Positions 17,750 through 26,448 of a stretch of DNA of 64,000 nucleotides are shown here, piece by piece; position 1 is the first letter of the stretch; each line of letters begins with the position of its first letter. The position numbers and the translations under genes are program-made. Below the pieces are notes generated by a model. That model did no database searches, was not told where the DNA came from, and saw only the letters and a program-made list of their open reading frames with translations. This DNA comes from an uncultured Coriobacteriales bacterium (GTDB lineage: Bacteria; Actinomycetota; Coriobacteriia; Coriobacteriales; UMGS124), in contig CAKUAI010000007.1 in NCBI GenBank assembly GCA_934636245.1, positions 110,652-174,651 of the forward strand. Direction: 5' to 3'.

Positions 17750-18085
17750 TGGCAGCGAATCGAGTTTCGGAGTAGTCCCGAGGTCCCCGATGGCAGCAAA
17801 ACGAGTTTCGGAGTAATGATTTCTGGGCAAGAGCGTCGCCTGGGACCGCGAGACGCGGAATTCTGTTGTTTAAACAACGGAATGACTGGGCGGAGTCCCT
17901 TTTGACGCCTCATATTCCTCTCGAAAGGGGTCGCAAAGCGCGCAGGGAGCGTTTTGACTACTCCGAAACTCGTTTGTCTGCCAATGGGCTTGTGAAAACT
18001 ACTCCGAAACTCATTTCGTTGCCAAAACCCCAGAACCAACCCGCGTCGCCCGGCAAGGCAGACGCTCACTTTGGGCGACCAGCGC
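17750..18085. repeat. Palindromic dispersed element, copy 2
   Basis: The organisation matches copy 1: direct motifs at 17750-17776 and 17791-17817, a central dyad (GAATTCTGTTGTTTAAACAA near 17861-17880), the CATATTCCTCTCGAAAGGGG block, inverted motifs near 17957-17983 and 17998-18023, and a CCCGGCAAGGCAGACG tail. Spacing is nearly the same although many bases differ, so structure seems conserved more than sequence. It lies 125 bases downstream of the 18210-19805 ATPase gene. Confidence 0.85.
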
Positions 18086-18102
18086 TAGGCATGACTCGCC
18101 AC

Positions 18103-18154
18103 CAACCAAAGCACGATTAGCCTAATTTATCTTTGGCTAATCGTGCTTTGGTTG
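18103..18154. promoter_or_regulatory. Perfect 20-bp inverted repeat, orphan copy of the ATPase operator
   Basis: CAACCAAAGCACGATTAGCC and its exact complement flank a 12-base loop. The core (ATTAGCCAAAGAT, then AAATTAGGCTAAT on the minus strand) is almost the same as the operator upstream of the 20035-21444 ATPase. No gene starts beside this copy and no T-run follows, so a simple terminator is unlikely. It may be a leftover promoter or an independent binding site. Confidence 0.75.
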
Positions 18155-18209
18155 ACAGCCAAGAAGCAAAGACTTCGTTTGCCCAGCGCAGCAACACCAG
18201 AGCGCCCGG

Positions 18210-19805
18210 CTACAGCCCCTCGCCCACCCAGGCACCCACGTTGTGCGTGAGGCAGTCGAAAGCCACGCCCAGCAGATGGACCTCGTTGCCCGAGCTGCGA
18301 TAAGGTTCGGCATAACCCCGCTCGCGAATCTGGGCGAGGGCAGCCTGCGCGGCGGCATTGCCAGCCCCCTCCCCCGAGGCAACTTTCATCTCCATAACGA
18401 ACACGTGACCCGGCGCGCGCATCACCATGTCGATGCGACCACGCGAGGTTGTCACCTCAGCATCCAGGTAGATGCCGATAAAACGCAGGATGGCAACGGC
18501 CACGCACTGGTAGGCCTGCTCAGACAAGCGATCGGTGAGGTCATAGCCAATGGCAGAGAAGAAAGACTCGAGTGCCTCCATGAAGCCGTCTGTGTCACCG
18601 CGACGCAGCGAGCGCTGACACGCCACCGCCCAACCACTCGTCTTGGAGACGTCCGTGCCAGGACGCATGTAGGCGTTGGCAAGCCAGCGATTGAAGCCTG
18701 CAGAGACCTCCCTGTTGGGGAACCCCAGGTCGTAGATCATGCCCATGTCCTGGCCCCAAGCCTCTTTGATGGTGAGGTAACCTGTTTGGAAGAGAACCGC
18801 CGGCATGGAAGGATTGGCCGGCTCAAAAGTGCCCAGGTCGGCATCGCCTAGCGTGAAAGAATCGACGTCGATGGGCTCCTTCTTTGCATACGACATGAGC
18901 CAGCCCGGGGTGCCCGTCTCAAACCAGTAGGCACGCATGTCGGCCGAGTCGAGGCAGCGGCCCAGCGAAACGGGGTTGAAGACGCGCGTCATCGAGCGAT
19001 CGAAGCAATAGCCGTCGTACATGGAGACAAGGCGGGCGAACGCGCCTTCGACGTCGGTGCCCAACGTTTGGGCAAGTGCCGCAAGCCTCCCGGGAAAGTT
19101 CGCACGGACCTCGTCGTGCGTATAGCCGAGCAGCGAGGAAAACCTCATGTCCATTGTGATGTCGGTAAGGTTGTTGAGGTCCGAGAAAATCGAGACCTTC
19201 GAGAACTTGGAGACGCCCGTCATAAGACAGAAGCGCTGCTTGGACTCGGTGAGCTTGACGACGGAATAGAACGACTTGAGAAACGCCTGAAACGGCAAAA
19301 CCCCGGGCGTGCCCACCCAACGAGTGAGGGGCTTATCGTACTCGTCGATAAGAAGCACGAGTTGGCCGCCAGGGCCCGTAGCAGCGACATCATCAACAAA
19401 GAGCGCGAACTGCTCGCGCAGCTCGACGCCCTCACGCAGAGGCACCCCCAGGCGCTCGGACTCGCGGCGCAACGTGACCGCGACTGCGTCCTGCACTTCC
19501 TCCACCGTTGCCCCTGAGCACATGCTCATATCGAGGCGAACAACGGGATACTTGGCCGACCAATCCCAGGACAGCGAATCGATGTCCAGGCCCTGAAATA
19601 GGTCATGCCTGCCCTCGAAGAGTTTTTGGATGGTGGAGATAAGCAGCGACTTGCCGAAGCGGCGGGGGCGGGAGAGGAAGAACTGAAAGCCGATAGAACC
19701 ATCTACCAGCGAGTACAGCTGGTCAGTCTTGTCGACGTATGTGAAACCCATCGCCCGTACGCGCTCAAAATCGTACGTGTCCGTCGCAATCCGCTCGACT
19801 CCCAT
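18210..19805 (-). CDS. AAA-ATPase-like protein with PD-(D/E)XK nuclease domain, second paralogue
   Basis: This protein has 531 residues, exactly as the 9245-10840 paralogue, taking ATG 19803-19805 (MGVERIATDTYDFERVRAMG) with AGGA just upstream; an ATG 15 bases earlier is an alternative. The same signatures occur in order: FTYVDKTDQLYSLV, R-P-R-R-F-G-K-S, LLIDEYDKPLTRW, LMTGVSKFSKVSIFSDLNN, and C-terminal GRIDMVMRAPGHVFVMEMKV. The nuclease core has E-M-K where the paralogue has E-L-K, still compatible with D-E-x-K activity. Function is not established for the family. Both paralogues are followed by the same palindromic element. Confidence 0.9.
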   Translation of the reverse strand: MGVERIATDTYDFERVRAMGFTYVDKTDQLYSLVDGSIGFQFFLSRPRRFGKSLLISTIQKLFEGRHDLFQGLDIDSLSWDWSAKYPVVRLDMSMCSGATVEEVQDAVAVTLRRESERLGVPLREGVELREQFALFVDDVAATGPGGQLVLLIDEYDKPLTRWVGTPGVLPFQAFLKSFYSVVKLTESKQRFCLMTGVSKFSKVSIFSDLNNLTDITMDMRFSSLLGYTHDEVRANFPGRLAALAQTLGTDVEGAFARLVSMYDGYCFDRSMTRVFNPVSLGRCLDSADMRAYWFETGTPGWLMSYAKKEPIDVDSFTLGDADLGTFEPANPSMPAVLFQTGYLTIKEAWGQDMGMIYDLGFPNREVSAGFNRWLANAYMRPGTDVSKTSGWAVACQRSLRRGDTDGFMEALESFFSAIGYDLTDRLSEQAYQCVAVAILRFIGIYLDAEVTTSRGRIDMVMRAPGHVFVMEMKVASGEGAGNAAAQAALAQIRERGYAEPYRSSGNEVHLLGVAFDCLTHNVGAWVGEGL

Positions 19806-20034
19806 AGCTTCCTCCGGCATCCCGCTCAACCGCACACAACCATGTACCAGCTTGAAAGATACCATGAATGAGAGCAACGAACTAAGTGGCGCGGCCTTTG
19901 GACAATCGAGCGCACATCTGGGTCATACCTGGGAGCGCCGTGCCACACGACAACCGCGCCCTACGACAAGGCCCCCGTTCCCGCCAAATAACCATTACTC
20001 TATCGCCTCCGACTGTCCCCCGCCCACGCATGCC

Positions 20035-21444
20035 CTATCGCACCATCTCCTCGAACGTGACGAGCTGGGCCGACGGCAGGTCCAGCGCGAATGCCTTGCA
20101 TGCATCGGTATAAGCCGACTTGGAGAACAGCCATCTCGGGGTCTGGGCCTCGGCGCCTGCAAGCCACGCTCGGGCGTCCAGCTTGCGCAGTTGGTCAACG
20201 TCGGTGGGCTCGCCGCGCCATTTGCACTCCCCCACGAGCGTGGTTGTGGAGCCGTCGACGGCGACGATGTCAATCTCGGCTTGAGAGCGCTCCTTGGGGT
20301 CATTGCCCCACCAGCATCCCACGTCTGTCATGGGGAAATCCAGGCTGCCCGCCGCGCACTCGCGCCACAACCAATCCCGGCACATTGTCTCGAACACCGG
20401 CCCCATGAAAAGCGGCAGGCCTTGCTCGATGGCGGAAACCGCCATGTCTCCCATCCCTCGCTCAATCATGGCGCGACGCGGCCCGATGAAGCGATACCAG
20501 AAACGGAACAGGTTGTCCTTGATTTGCCAAAGGGCCTTGCGCCCGCCCTTGCCGCCAATAGGCTCGACCCTCTGCAGCAGGTCAATGCGAGCCAGTCCCT
20601 TGAGGTAGTAATCCAGGGCGCTCGTTTCCATTCCTGCCTTGGCTGCTATCTCGTTGTGCTGCGCTGCTCCCCCGGCTATTGCCGCAATGACAGCATTGTA
20701 CGGGGCTGCTTTGCTTACTTCCTGCTTGATAAGGTTTGAGGGCTCCTCATACAAGATGGAACCCGGGTCAAGGAACATGGCCGAGATGTTCTCCGTCAAG
20801 CTTAGGCTTGCCGAATACTGGCGCAGATACAAAGGTATGCCGCCGACCATGCCGTACACACAGGCCGCTTCCTGCGGATCGACCCCAGGAAAAAACTCCA
20901 GAGCCTCGAAGAAATCGAACGGCTTGAGCTCAATCTGTGCCGTCCGCCGCCCATACAGCGGGCTCTTGCCATCGAGAAGCTGCTCCTTCATGAACGACAA
21001 GGATGAGCCGCAGAGGATGAGAAAGAGTTTGGAGGTGTCCTTGTTCCGGTCGATTGCCGACTGCAAAATCGAGGGGAAGGCCGGATAAGCCTTTGCGAGA
21101 TAAGGGAACTCGTCAATGACGAGAACGGCGCGTCGTCCGCGAGTGGCCTCGAACGCTGCCTCAATCGCGCTCTCGAAGTTCGGGTAGACGGGCGTCTCGG
21201 CAAACGCGTCAACACCGGCATTCGGGTCTTGCAGGGAGAACACCGCCCTGCTCAGGAGACGCAGGTTCGCCTCCCGGTCGTCTTCGACCGCCATGCAGTA
21301 CCCGCAAGGCAAATCACGTACAAACTCGTTGATGAGCGACGTCTTTCCCACTCTGCGCCTGCCATAGATTCCTACAAGCTCAAAATCCGATGACTTGTAG
21401 CGTTTCCTGAGCAGCGACAGCTCGCGCTCGCGTCCAATGAACAA
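20035..21444 (-). CDS. ATPase with DUF234-like C-terminus (COG1672 type), TTG start
   Basis: This 469-residue protein is best started at TTG 21442-21444, preceded by AAGGAG with a 6-base gap, giving MFIGRERELSLLRKRY, the usual beginning of the family. An ATG 39 bases upstream would add residues encoded by an operator palindrome and has no ribosome site. Walker A is G-R-R-R-V-G-K-T-S at 28-36; VLVIDEFPYLAKAYP is Walker B. A winged helix follows, then a C-terminal nuclease-like region (AEIDIVAVDGSTTTLVGECKW, D...E-x-K). Such STAND-like ATPases are widespread in anaerobes; the function is unknown. Confidence 0.87.
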   Translation of the reverse strand: MFIGRERELSLLRKRYKSSDFELVGIYGRRRVGKTSLINEFVRDLPCGYCMAVEDDREANLRLLSRAVFSLQDPNAGVDAFAETPVYPNFESAIEAAFEATRGRRAVLVIDEFPYLAKAYPAFPSILQSAIDRNKDTSKLFLILCGSSLSFMKEQLLDGKSPLYGRRTAQIELKPFDFFEALEFFPGVDPQEAACVYGMVGGIPLYLRQYSASLSLTENISAMFLDPGSILYEEPSNLIKQEVSKAAPYNAVIAAIAGGAAQHNEIAAKAGMETSALDYYLKGLARIDLLQRVEPIGGKGGRKALWQIKDNLFRFWYRFIGPRRAMIERGMGDMAVSAIEQGLPLFMGPVFETMCRDWLWRECAAGSLDFPMTDVGCWWGNDPKERSQAEIDIVAVDGSTTTLVGECKWRGEPTDVDQLRKLDARAWLAGAEAQTPRWLFSKSAYTDACKAFALDLPSAQLVTFEEMVR

Positions 21445-21456
21445 GGCAGCCTCCTT

Positions 21457-21506
21457 AGCCAAAGTGAAATTAGCCTGATTCATCTTTGGCTAATTGTACT
21501 TTGGCT
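21457..21506. promoter_or_regulatory. Inverted-repeat operator overlapping the leader of the ATPase gene
   Basis: AGCCAAAGTGAAATTAGCC (21457-21475) faces GGCTAATTGTACTTTGGCT (21488-21506), a 19-bp inverted repeat with two mismatches. A further GGCTAATT half-site follows, so the minus strand has two direct CAATTAGCCAAAG units plus the inverted pair. It ends immediately before the AAGGAG ribosome site. A repressor bound here, or the RNA hairpin itself, could block expression; autoregulation is a plausible guess. Confidence 0.75.
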
Positions 21507-21574
21507 AATTGTGAATCGCAAGACGGGACAAAACGGACACTGCGCGGCCACCGCTCCCGATGCCGGCAGTCCAG

Positions 21575-21690
21575 GGTAAACGCCCGCCTTGCCGGATTGA
21601 AACGCGCCGTGGGGTCGGTTCTGGGACCTTTTTAGGGCTTCGGGACTACTCCGAAACTCAATCTGCCGCCAGAGCGCGACCCTGGGGGAC
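21575..21690. repeat. Palindromic dispersed element, partial inverted copy 3
   Basis: Read on the minus strand, this has GGTCGCGCT, GGCGGCAGATTGAGTTTCGG, AGTAGTCCC and then GAACCGACCCC and CCGGCAAGGCGGGCG. These are the left and right ends of copy 1 joined without the centre, in opposite orientation. It lies between the 20035-21444 ATPase and the LuxR gene at 21903. Confidence 0.7.
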
Positions 21691-21902
21691 GATAGGCGGG
21701 CCCGGCAGCTCCTTCCAGGCCAGTTTTCGACACCGGCGCAAGAAGAATTGCGGTTGGGGGCTACTCGTCCATCGCTTTCCTGTGGCCCATCGACGTATAA
21801 TTCTCCATCGGCAAATTGGGGCCCGTGGCTGACATCGAGGATGGCTCGATGGACATTCCGCCCATCGGCTTACAGTAGCACCGCACGAACAGGGGGCGTT
21901 AC

Positions 21903-23414
21903 ATGCAAGACAACCAGCAAGCAGGGGGCAAGCTCGACTCTGCCCACCCAGGCGAGCAAAGTTCCTCGAGCCTCTTGGTGCTCATCGCCTCAGCCTTGTT
22001 CTGGTCCTGGTTTGACTCGAGTGTATTCAGACCTACGTTTTTGGCCCCCTTTGCGTCGTCGGCCTGGATGTTTTCTCCTTATCTCATAACTGCGATAGCT
22101 GCAGGCGGAATCGTGCTTTTGATTGCGTGCCTGAAAAGCGGGCACTTGTCAAACCGCGCCGCGTCTTCGCCCGTGCCCCACACCAACCGGCGGCGCTGGA
22201 TATGTGCCGCCGCCTCGGCCCTTCTCGGTGCCGTCGCCTCTCTTTTCGGCGCGGCACTCGGCCTGCTGCCGCTTATCCTGCTTGGCGCCGCAGGCACAGG
22301 AGCGTCGTGCGGCATTTTTCAGCTTGCATGGGGAACGATATATGCCCGCGGGGGCTCCGGCTTTGCAGGGCGCACCGTCTCTCTGTCCATCGCGTTGGGC
22401 GTTCTCGTCGATGCCGTCGTCATGGGCCTTGGAGCCTGGTTCGCTGTGGCCTTTACCGTGGCGCTGCCCCTCATATCGTGCGGCCTGGTCTTGTTCCTCA
22501 TGCACGACGGCGCGTTGCCTCAGGCCACGTCCCAAAAACAAGCAGGTCAAAAGGACCGCGAGGCCATCTTCGGTTCCCATCGCACCCTGGGCGGCCTGCC
22601 CATCTCATTGCTAGTGGCATTTGCCCTTTTTGGGCTGTCTTTTGGATACTGCCAACAAAATGCCGTGTTCTCGCCGGCCGGCCTTGCCGATTACTCCTCA
22701 GACGCTCTCATTGCTGCGCGCGGTGCAACTTCGCTCGTCATCTTTATACTGCTCACTCTCTTCCCCCTCAAGTCGTACGCAATCTTCAAGGTTGGCACCC
22801 TTGTTGGCATCGCAGGATTCGTCGCGGCACCGCTGCTTGGTCTCATCGACACGCAAGGATTTGCTCAAAGCATCGTAATCGCCATCGGTTACACGACTTT
22901 CGACGTTGCCACCTGGGCCCTCATGATCCAACTTGTCATCGCGACCGGCTGCCAGCCAGTCCAACTTATCGGCTGTGGGCGCTTCACCATTCATGCGGCC
23001 GAGGTCCTCGCCATCGTTGCCTGCAATGCCTTGATCGCCTTCCCCGGCGCGAACGACGCTCTCAACTCCATGTTCGGATATGGCTGCGTCATCGCCGAGA
23101 TGCTCCTTCTGGCCGACAACTCAGCCCTGTGGCTGCTCATCCGTACAGGCGACCACCTCGAAGGCAACGAGGATGCGGCACTCGAGCCCCAGCCCGGTAC
23201 CCGCGAGTCCGCTGTTTCCCAGACGGCTTCTGCCTATGGTTTGACCGAACGAGAGTCTGAGGTGCTTGCCTTACTGGCCGCAGGCCACGGGCGTGCGCGC
23301 GTTGCCCAGGCGCTGGGAATTTCTGAGAACACGCTGGGCACCCATATTCAGCAGCTCTATCGAAAGCTTGACGTACATAGCCGGCAGGAGCTTCTCGACA
23401 AGCTCAACAACTAG
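21903..23414 (+). CDS. LuxR-family regulator with multi-spanning membrane N-terminus
   Basis: This 503-residue protein starts at ATG 21903 behind GGGGGCG. About 400 residues of hydrophobic helices (first near 24-45) are followed by a short linker and a LuxR helix-turn-helix at about 440-500 (LTERESEVLALLAAGHGRARV ... SENTLGTHIQQLYRKLDVHS). Lower GC at synonymous sites than the flavoprotein genes suggests weaker expression. It converges on the 23536-25134 flavoprotein, sharing a bidirectional terminator with it, and is the probable regulator of that gene. Confidence 0.88.
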   Translation: MQDNQQAGGKLDSAHPGEQSSSSLLVLIASALFWSWFDSSVFRPTFLAPFASSAWMFSPYLITAIAAGGIVLLIACLKSGHLSNRAASSPVPHTNRRRWICAAASALLGAVASLFGAALGLLPLILLGAAGTGASCGIFQLAWGTIYARGGSGFAGRTVSLSIALGVLVDAVVMGLGAWFAVAFTVALPLISCGLVLFLMHDGALPQATSQKQAGQKDREAIFGSHRTLGGLPISLLVAFALFGLSFGYCQQNAVFSPAGLADYSSDALIAARGATSLVIFILLTLFPLKSYAIFKVGTLVGIAGFVAAPLLGLIDTQGFAQSIVIAIGYTTFDVATWALMIQLVIATGCQPVQLIGCGRFTIHAAEVLAIVACNALIAFPGANDALNSMFGYGCVIAEMLLLADNSALWLLIRTGDHLEGNEDAALEPQPGTRESAVSQTASAYGLTERESEVLALLAAGHGRARVAQALGISENTLGTHIQQLYRKLDVHSRQELLDKLNN

Positions 23415-23464
23415 CCAAGCGGTCTTGCAGAGCCAGCCATCCCGTGGCTTCCGAGCACCACAAA

Positions 23465-23500
23465 AAGGCCCGGCCCTCCCCTACGGGAAGACCGGGCCTT
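23465..23500. terminator. Bidirectional terminator between LuxR and flavoprotein genes
   Basis: AAGGCCCGG and CCGGGCCTT arms with additional internal CCTCCC/GGGAAG pairing lie midway between two converging stops (23414 and 23536). A-rich sequence on the left and TT on the right allow action in both directions. Confidence 0.85.
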
Positions 23501-23535
23501 GGCATGCCTTGGTCTTACGCTAGTGCGATCGGCAT

Positions 23536-25134
23536 CTAACCGATGTAGGCGGCCGCACTCTCGCCAGCCACATAACCCTCGACGTCGGCGAAGCCGTTGG
23601 ACAGGCCGGTCATGTTGTTGGTGTACACCATGCCGAAGCGCTCACCCACGGTGTTGCCGGCAGCAAACAGACCGGGAATCTTCTCGCCGTCCTCGTTCAG
23701 GACTGCGCCCGACACGGGGTCGCACTTCACGCCACCGCAGGCGACGTCCACGAAGTAGGGCATCTCCATGCCCCAGTAGGGACCCTCGGCGGGAGCGACG
23801 ACAGAAAGGAAGCGCTGGGGCACGCCGAACTCGTCGTCGTGGCCGGCCTCGGCCATGGCGAGGTAGTTGTCGACGGTGGCCTGCAGGCCGTCCGGGTCAA
23901 TGCCCAGGGCCTCGGCGAGCTCAGGGATGGTGTCACCCTTGGTGGCAGTCTCCTCAAACAGCTTGATCTTTTCGTCATTGTACAGGTAGGTGCCCATCCA
24001 GGTCTGCATGGCGAGCTCATTGATTGCCTCAGCGTAGTTGGCACCAAAGATCTGATAGGCGACCTTGCCGGGCTGGTTGATGATGGCCATGGGGACGCAG
24101 AAGGAGCTCGTGGCTTCGTTCATGAAGCGCTCGCCGTTGCGGTTGACAACGATGAAGGGGATGGGGCTGGGCACGTTGGGGGCGTCCGGGCTGATAGCAG
24201 TGTTTGCCATCGTGCAGATGGGGGCGTTCTGCATCTGGCCACCGGCCCACACGGCCATCTGAATGGCGCTGCCGTCACCGGGAGCATAGTTGGAGCAGTC
24301 GATGGGATACACCTGGGGGCAGAACTCCTTGAACATCTCGTCATTGCCCTCGATGGAACCACCAGCAAGGATGACAGCAGCAGCGTTCACCTTGAGGTAG
24401 GAGCCATCCTCCTTGAGGGCGTACAGGCCGGCGACCTTGCCGTCCTCCATGATGAGTTGCTCGCCCTTGGTGCTGTAACGAATCTCGCCGCCCTGCTCCT
24501 GGATCCATGCGGTCAGGCCGTCAATGAGCGGGGTGTTGACGTCGCCGCTGGATACCTGCAGACCCTGGCCCGGGTACACCGACTCGGAGAAGTACTCGTC
24601 GGCCTTCTGGTCATAAGGGGCCTTGCCGTTGTTCACCAGATGCACGTACTGGGTGTCGAAGCACTCGCAAATGTGCTCAAAAACCTCGCGGGAGCGGTTG
24701 GCCCAGACGCGATAATAGCGCTCGTCGGCACGCATGCAGGAGGCGATCATCTCGTCCTTGATCATGGCGTCGATCTCTTCGGGCGTCCAGGTGATGCCGA
24801 TCTCGTCGGACCACTGGGAACCAAGGATGCCATGGACGCCGCCTCCGACGCGGGAGTACTCCATCTTCTCAAGCACGAGGACGTTCTTTACGCCGTTCTG
24901 GATAGCGCTCGTCGCAGCGACGAGACCGGCGTCGCCGGCACCGACGACAACGACATCGGCATCAAGCGTCTCGGAAACCTGGTCATCGGCGGGCACAGCG
25001 GGAGCGTCGCGCCACGTCTTTCCCTCAACGGCCTCGTCGGCCTGCGCGCTCGCAACAATGGCACCGCTTGCTGCAACAGCAGCACCGGCGATACCGGCGG
25101 TCTCGACAAAGCTCCTGCGAGAAATGTTCTGCAT
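23536..25134 (-). CDS. Exported FAD-dependent reductase (fumarate reductase fold)
   Basis: This 532-residue protein starts at ATG 25132-25134 behind GAAGGGG. Features in order: Tat signal (ISRRSFVET, residues 4-12), FAD-binding G-A-G-D-A-G at 65-70, LAGGSIEG in place of the usual ATGGF, and G-E-R-F-M-N-E near 335; the Arg402-equivalent is serine (NEATSS). The C-terminal motif IPGLFAAGNTVGERFGMVYTNN differs from the 12085/2191 subfamily. No cytochrome adjoins it; the LuxR gene at 21903 converges on it and a broken flavoprotein lies upstream. Substrate unknown. Confidence 0.9.
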   Translation of the reverse strand: MQNISRRSFVETAGIAGAAVAASGAIVASAQADEAVEGKTWRDAPAVPADDQVSETLDADVVVVGAGDAGLVAATSAIQNGVKNVLVLEKMEYSRVGGGVHGILGSQWSDEIGITWTPEEIDAMIKDEMIASCMRADERYYRVWANRSREVFEHICECFDTQYVHLVNNGKAPYDQKADEYFSESVYPGQGLQVSSGDVNTPLIDGLTAWIQEQGGEIRYSTKGEQLIMEDGKVAGLYALKEDGSYLKVNAAAVILAGGSIEGNDEMFKEFCPQVYPIDCSNYAPGDGSAIQMAVWAGGQMQNAPICTMANTAISPDAPNVPSPIPFIVVNRNGERFMNEATSSFCVPMAIINQPGKVAYQIFGANYAEAINELAMQTWMGTYLYNDEKIKLFEETATKGDTIPELAEALGIDPDGLQATVDNYLAMAEAGHDDEFGVPQRFLSVVAPAEGPYWGMEMPYFVDVACGGVKCDPVSGAVLNEDGEKIPGLFAAGNTVGERFGMVYTNNMTGLSNGFADVEGYVAGESAAAYIG

Positions 25135-25310
25135 GGTAGTACCCCTTCTGTCAAGCCAATAGATTCGCCGCGCTTCGCAGGGGCATGCCGGCAAGTCCGT
25201 GCTTGCTCAAGCCTCTGCCGTCGCTGCGACTGACTCAAACATTGGCACTGCCGCCGTCGGCACAGAAGACTTCAAACCGACCATTTGCTCTCGCCACATG
25301 GCCAAAAACA

Positions 25311-25335
25311 AGCCTCACCTAAAAGAAGTGAGGCT
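25311..25335 (-). terminator. Terminator overlapping the end of a truncated flavoprotein gene
   Basis: AGCCTCAC / GTGAGGCT with a 9-base loop, followed on the minus strand by TGTTTTTGG. The stop codon of the truncated gene (25315-25317) lies inside the left arm, which suggests a deletion joined the coding region straight to its own terminator. Confidence 0.8.
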
Positions 25336-26103
25336 ATGAGCTGGGATGCGCTCAAAACCACCCGTGCAGACACACACGCCGTTGAGGGCGCACACATTGC
25401 GCGCCTCGCCCCTGCGATTGACGCTCACGCCCAAGACGGTTCCGTCGGCGGGATCCTGGATGAGCGAGACGCCGGGCGTCTCGAACCAAACGTCCACCTT
25501 GTCGGCGTAGTCTGCGGCCAGGCGGTCACGCATGGACTGGTAGAGGAACGAGTCAGCCAGATCCTCGTGCGAAGACCACAGGCCCATGGCCTCGGATCCG
25601 GGCTTCTCGGGGTATTCGGGCGACATGAAGCCGAAGGCAGGGTGGATTTTCTGGTTGGTGAATACAGACGCGTCCAAGCCGTACTTCTCAGAGAGCGTGT
25701 CACCCATCCCCGCGATGCCGTTGACGAGGATTTCCAGCATGTCCTCCGGAATGGCGCGACCGGCAGTCAAGGCCGTGTAATAGTCGCGTGCGGCCTCGAC
25801 GTCGCCCTGCGTCCAGGCGAACAGCCGCCCGCAAATCTTGGAGTTGCCGCCGGCCCCCATATCGGACGCCTTTTCGCAGATGAGGACGGTCGCCCCCTCG
25901 TCTGCGGCCGCCATGGCGCTCACCAAGCCGGAAAAGCCCATACCGAGGACGACGACGTCGTACTCAGCGGCCCACTCGACCGTGTCGGCAAACGTACGGG
26001 CGGCTTCGTCGGCAAATGCCGGACGAACGGCGGCCGTGCCAAGAGCCGCGGCACCAGCGGCGACAGTGACGAACCCGCGGCGAGACACAGTGGAATCGAT
26101 CAT
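25315..26103 (-). pseudogene. Flavoprotein gene truncated after the FAD domain's first half
   Basis: An intact start (ATG 26101-26103 behind AAGGGG), Tat signal (VSRRGFVTV), G-M-G-F-S-G FAD motif and GGNSKICGR are present. At residue ~252 the frame reaches VCVCTGGFE and then ends within 11 residues (RIPAHSLTSFR) in the terminator hairpin. Family members need 500-600 residues; the substrate-capping domain and final FAD segment are gone. Expression signals look complete, so a 262-residue exported half-protein could be made, but enzymatic function is unlikely. Confidence 0.88.
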
Positions 26104-26448
26104 GGTGTACCCCTTGTTGACGTGGGCGCCCCCTTTGACGCCCAATGTGCACGTGCGACTTGCCCGTCCGACAGATGCACTGCGAACCTGCGGCAAAATC
26201 GTTGGCACCATTACGTCCTGTCTACCGTAGGCATAGCAAGGGGGATAAGCCTGCATACAGTAGGCAACTTGAGGCGGCGGGAGAATCAAGGCTGGTACGC
26301 GGCGCAATCGAGGGCCGCGGGCATGGCCGCCGCGATGCCGTGGCTACAGCTGGGACAAATCGCTGCAAGAAACCTAAATTGAAGCCAATGCCTGCAGTTT
26401 TGCCCCACCTACATCACCACTGCCCTTGCCATCGCAGGCTATGCTCCT
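26104..26448. other. Upstream region of the truncated flavoprotein, no gene seen
   Basis: 345 bases between two minus-strand genes. It must contain the promoter of the 25315-26103 gene. No strong hairpin, repeat or coding signal was recognised. Confidence 0.5.
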
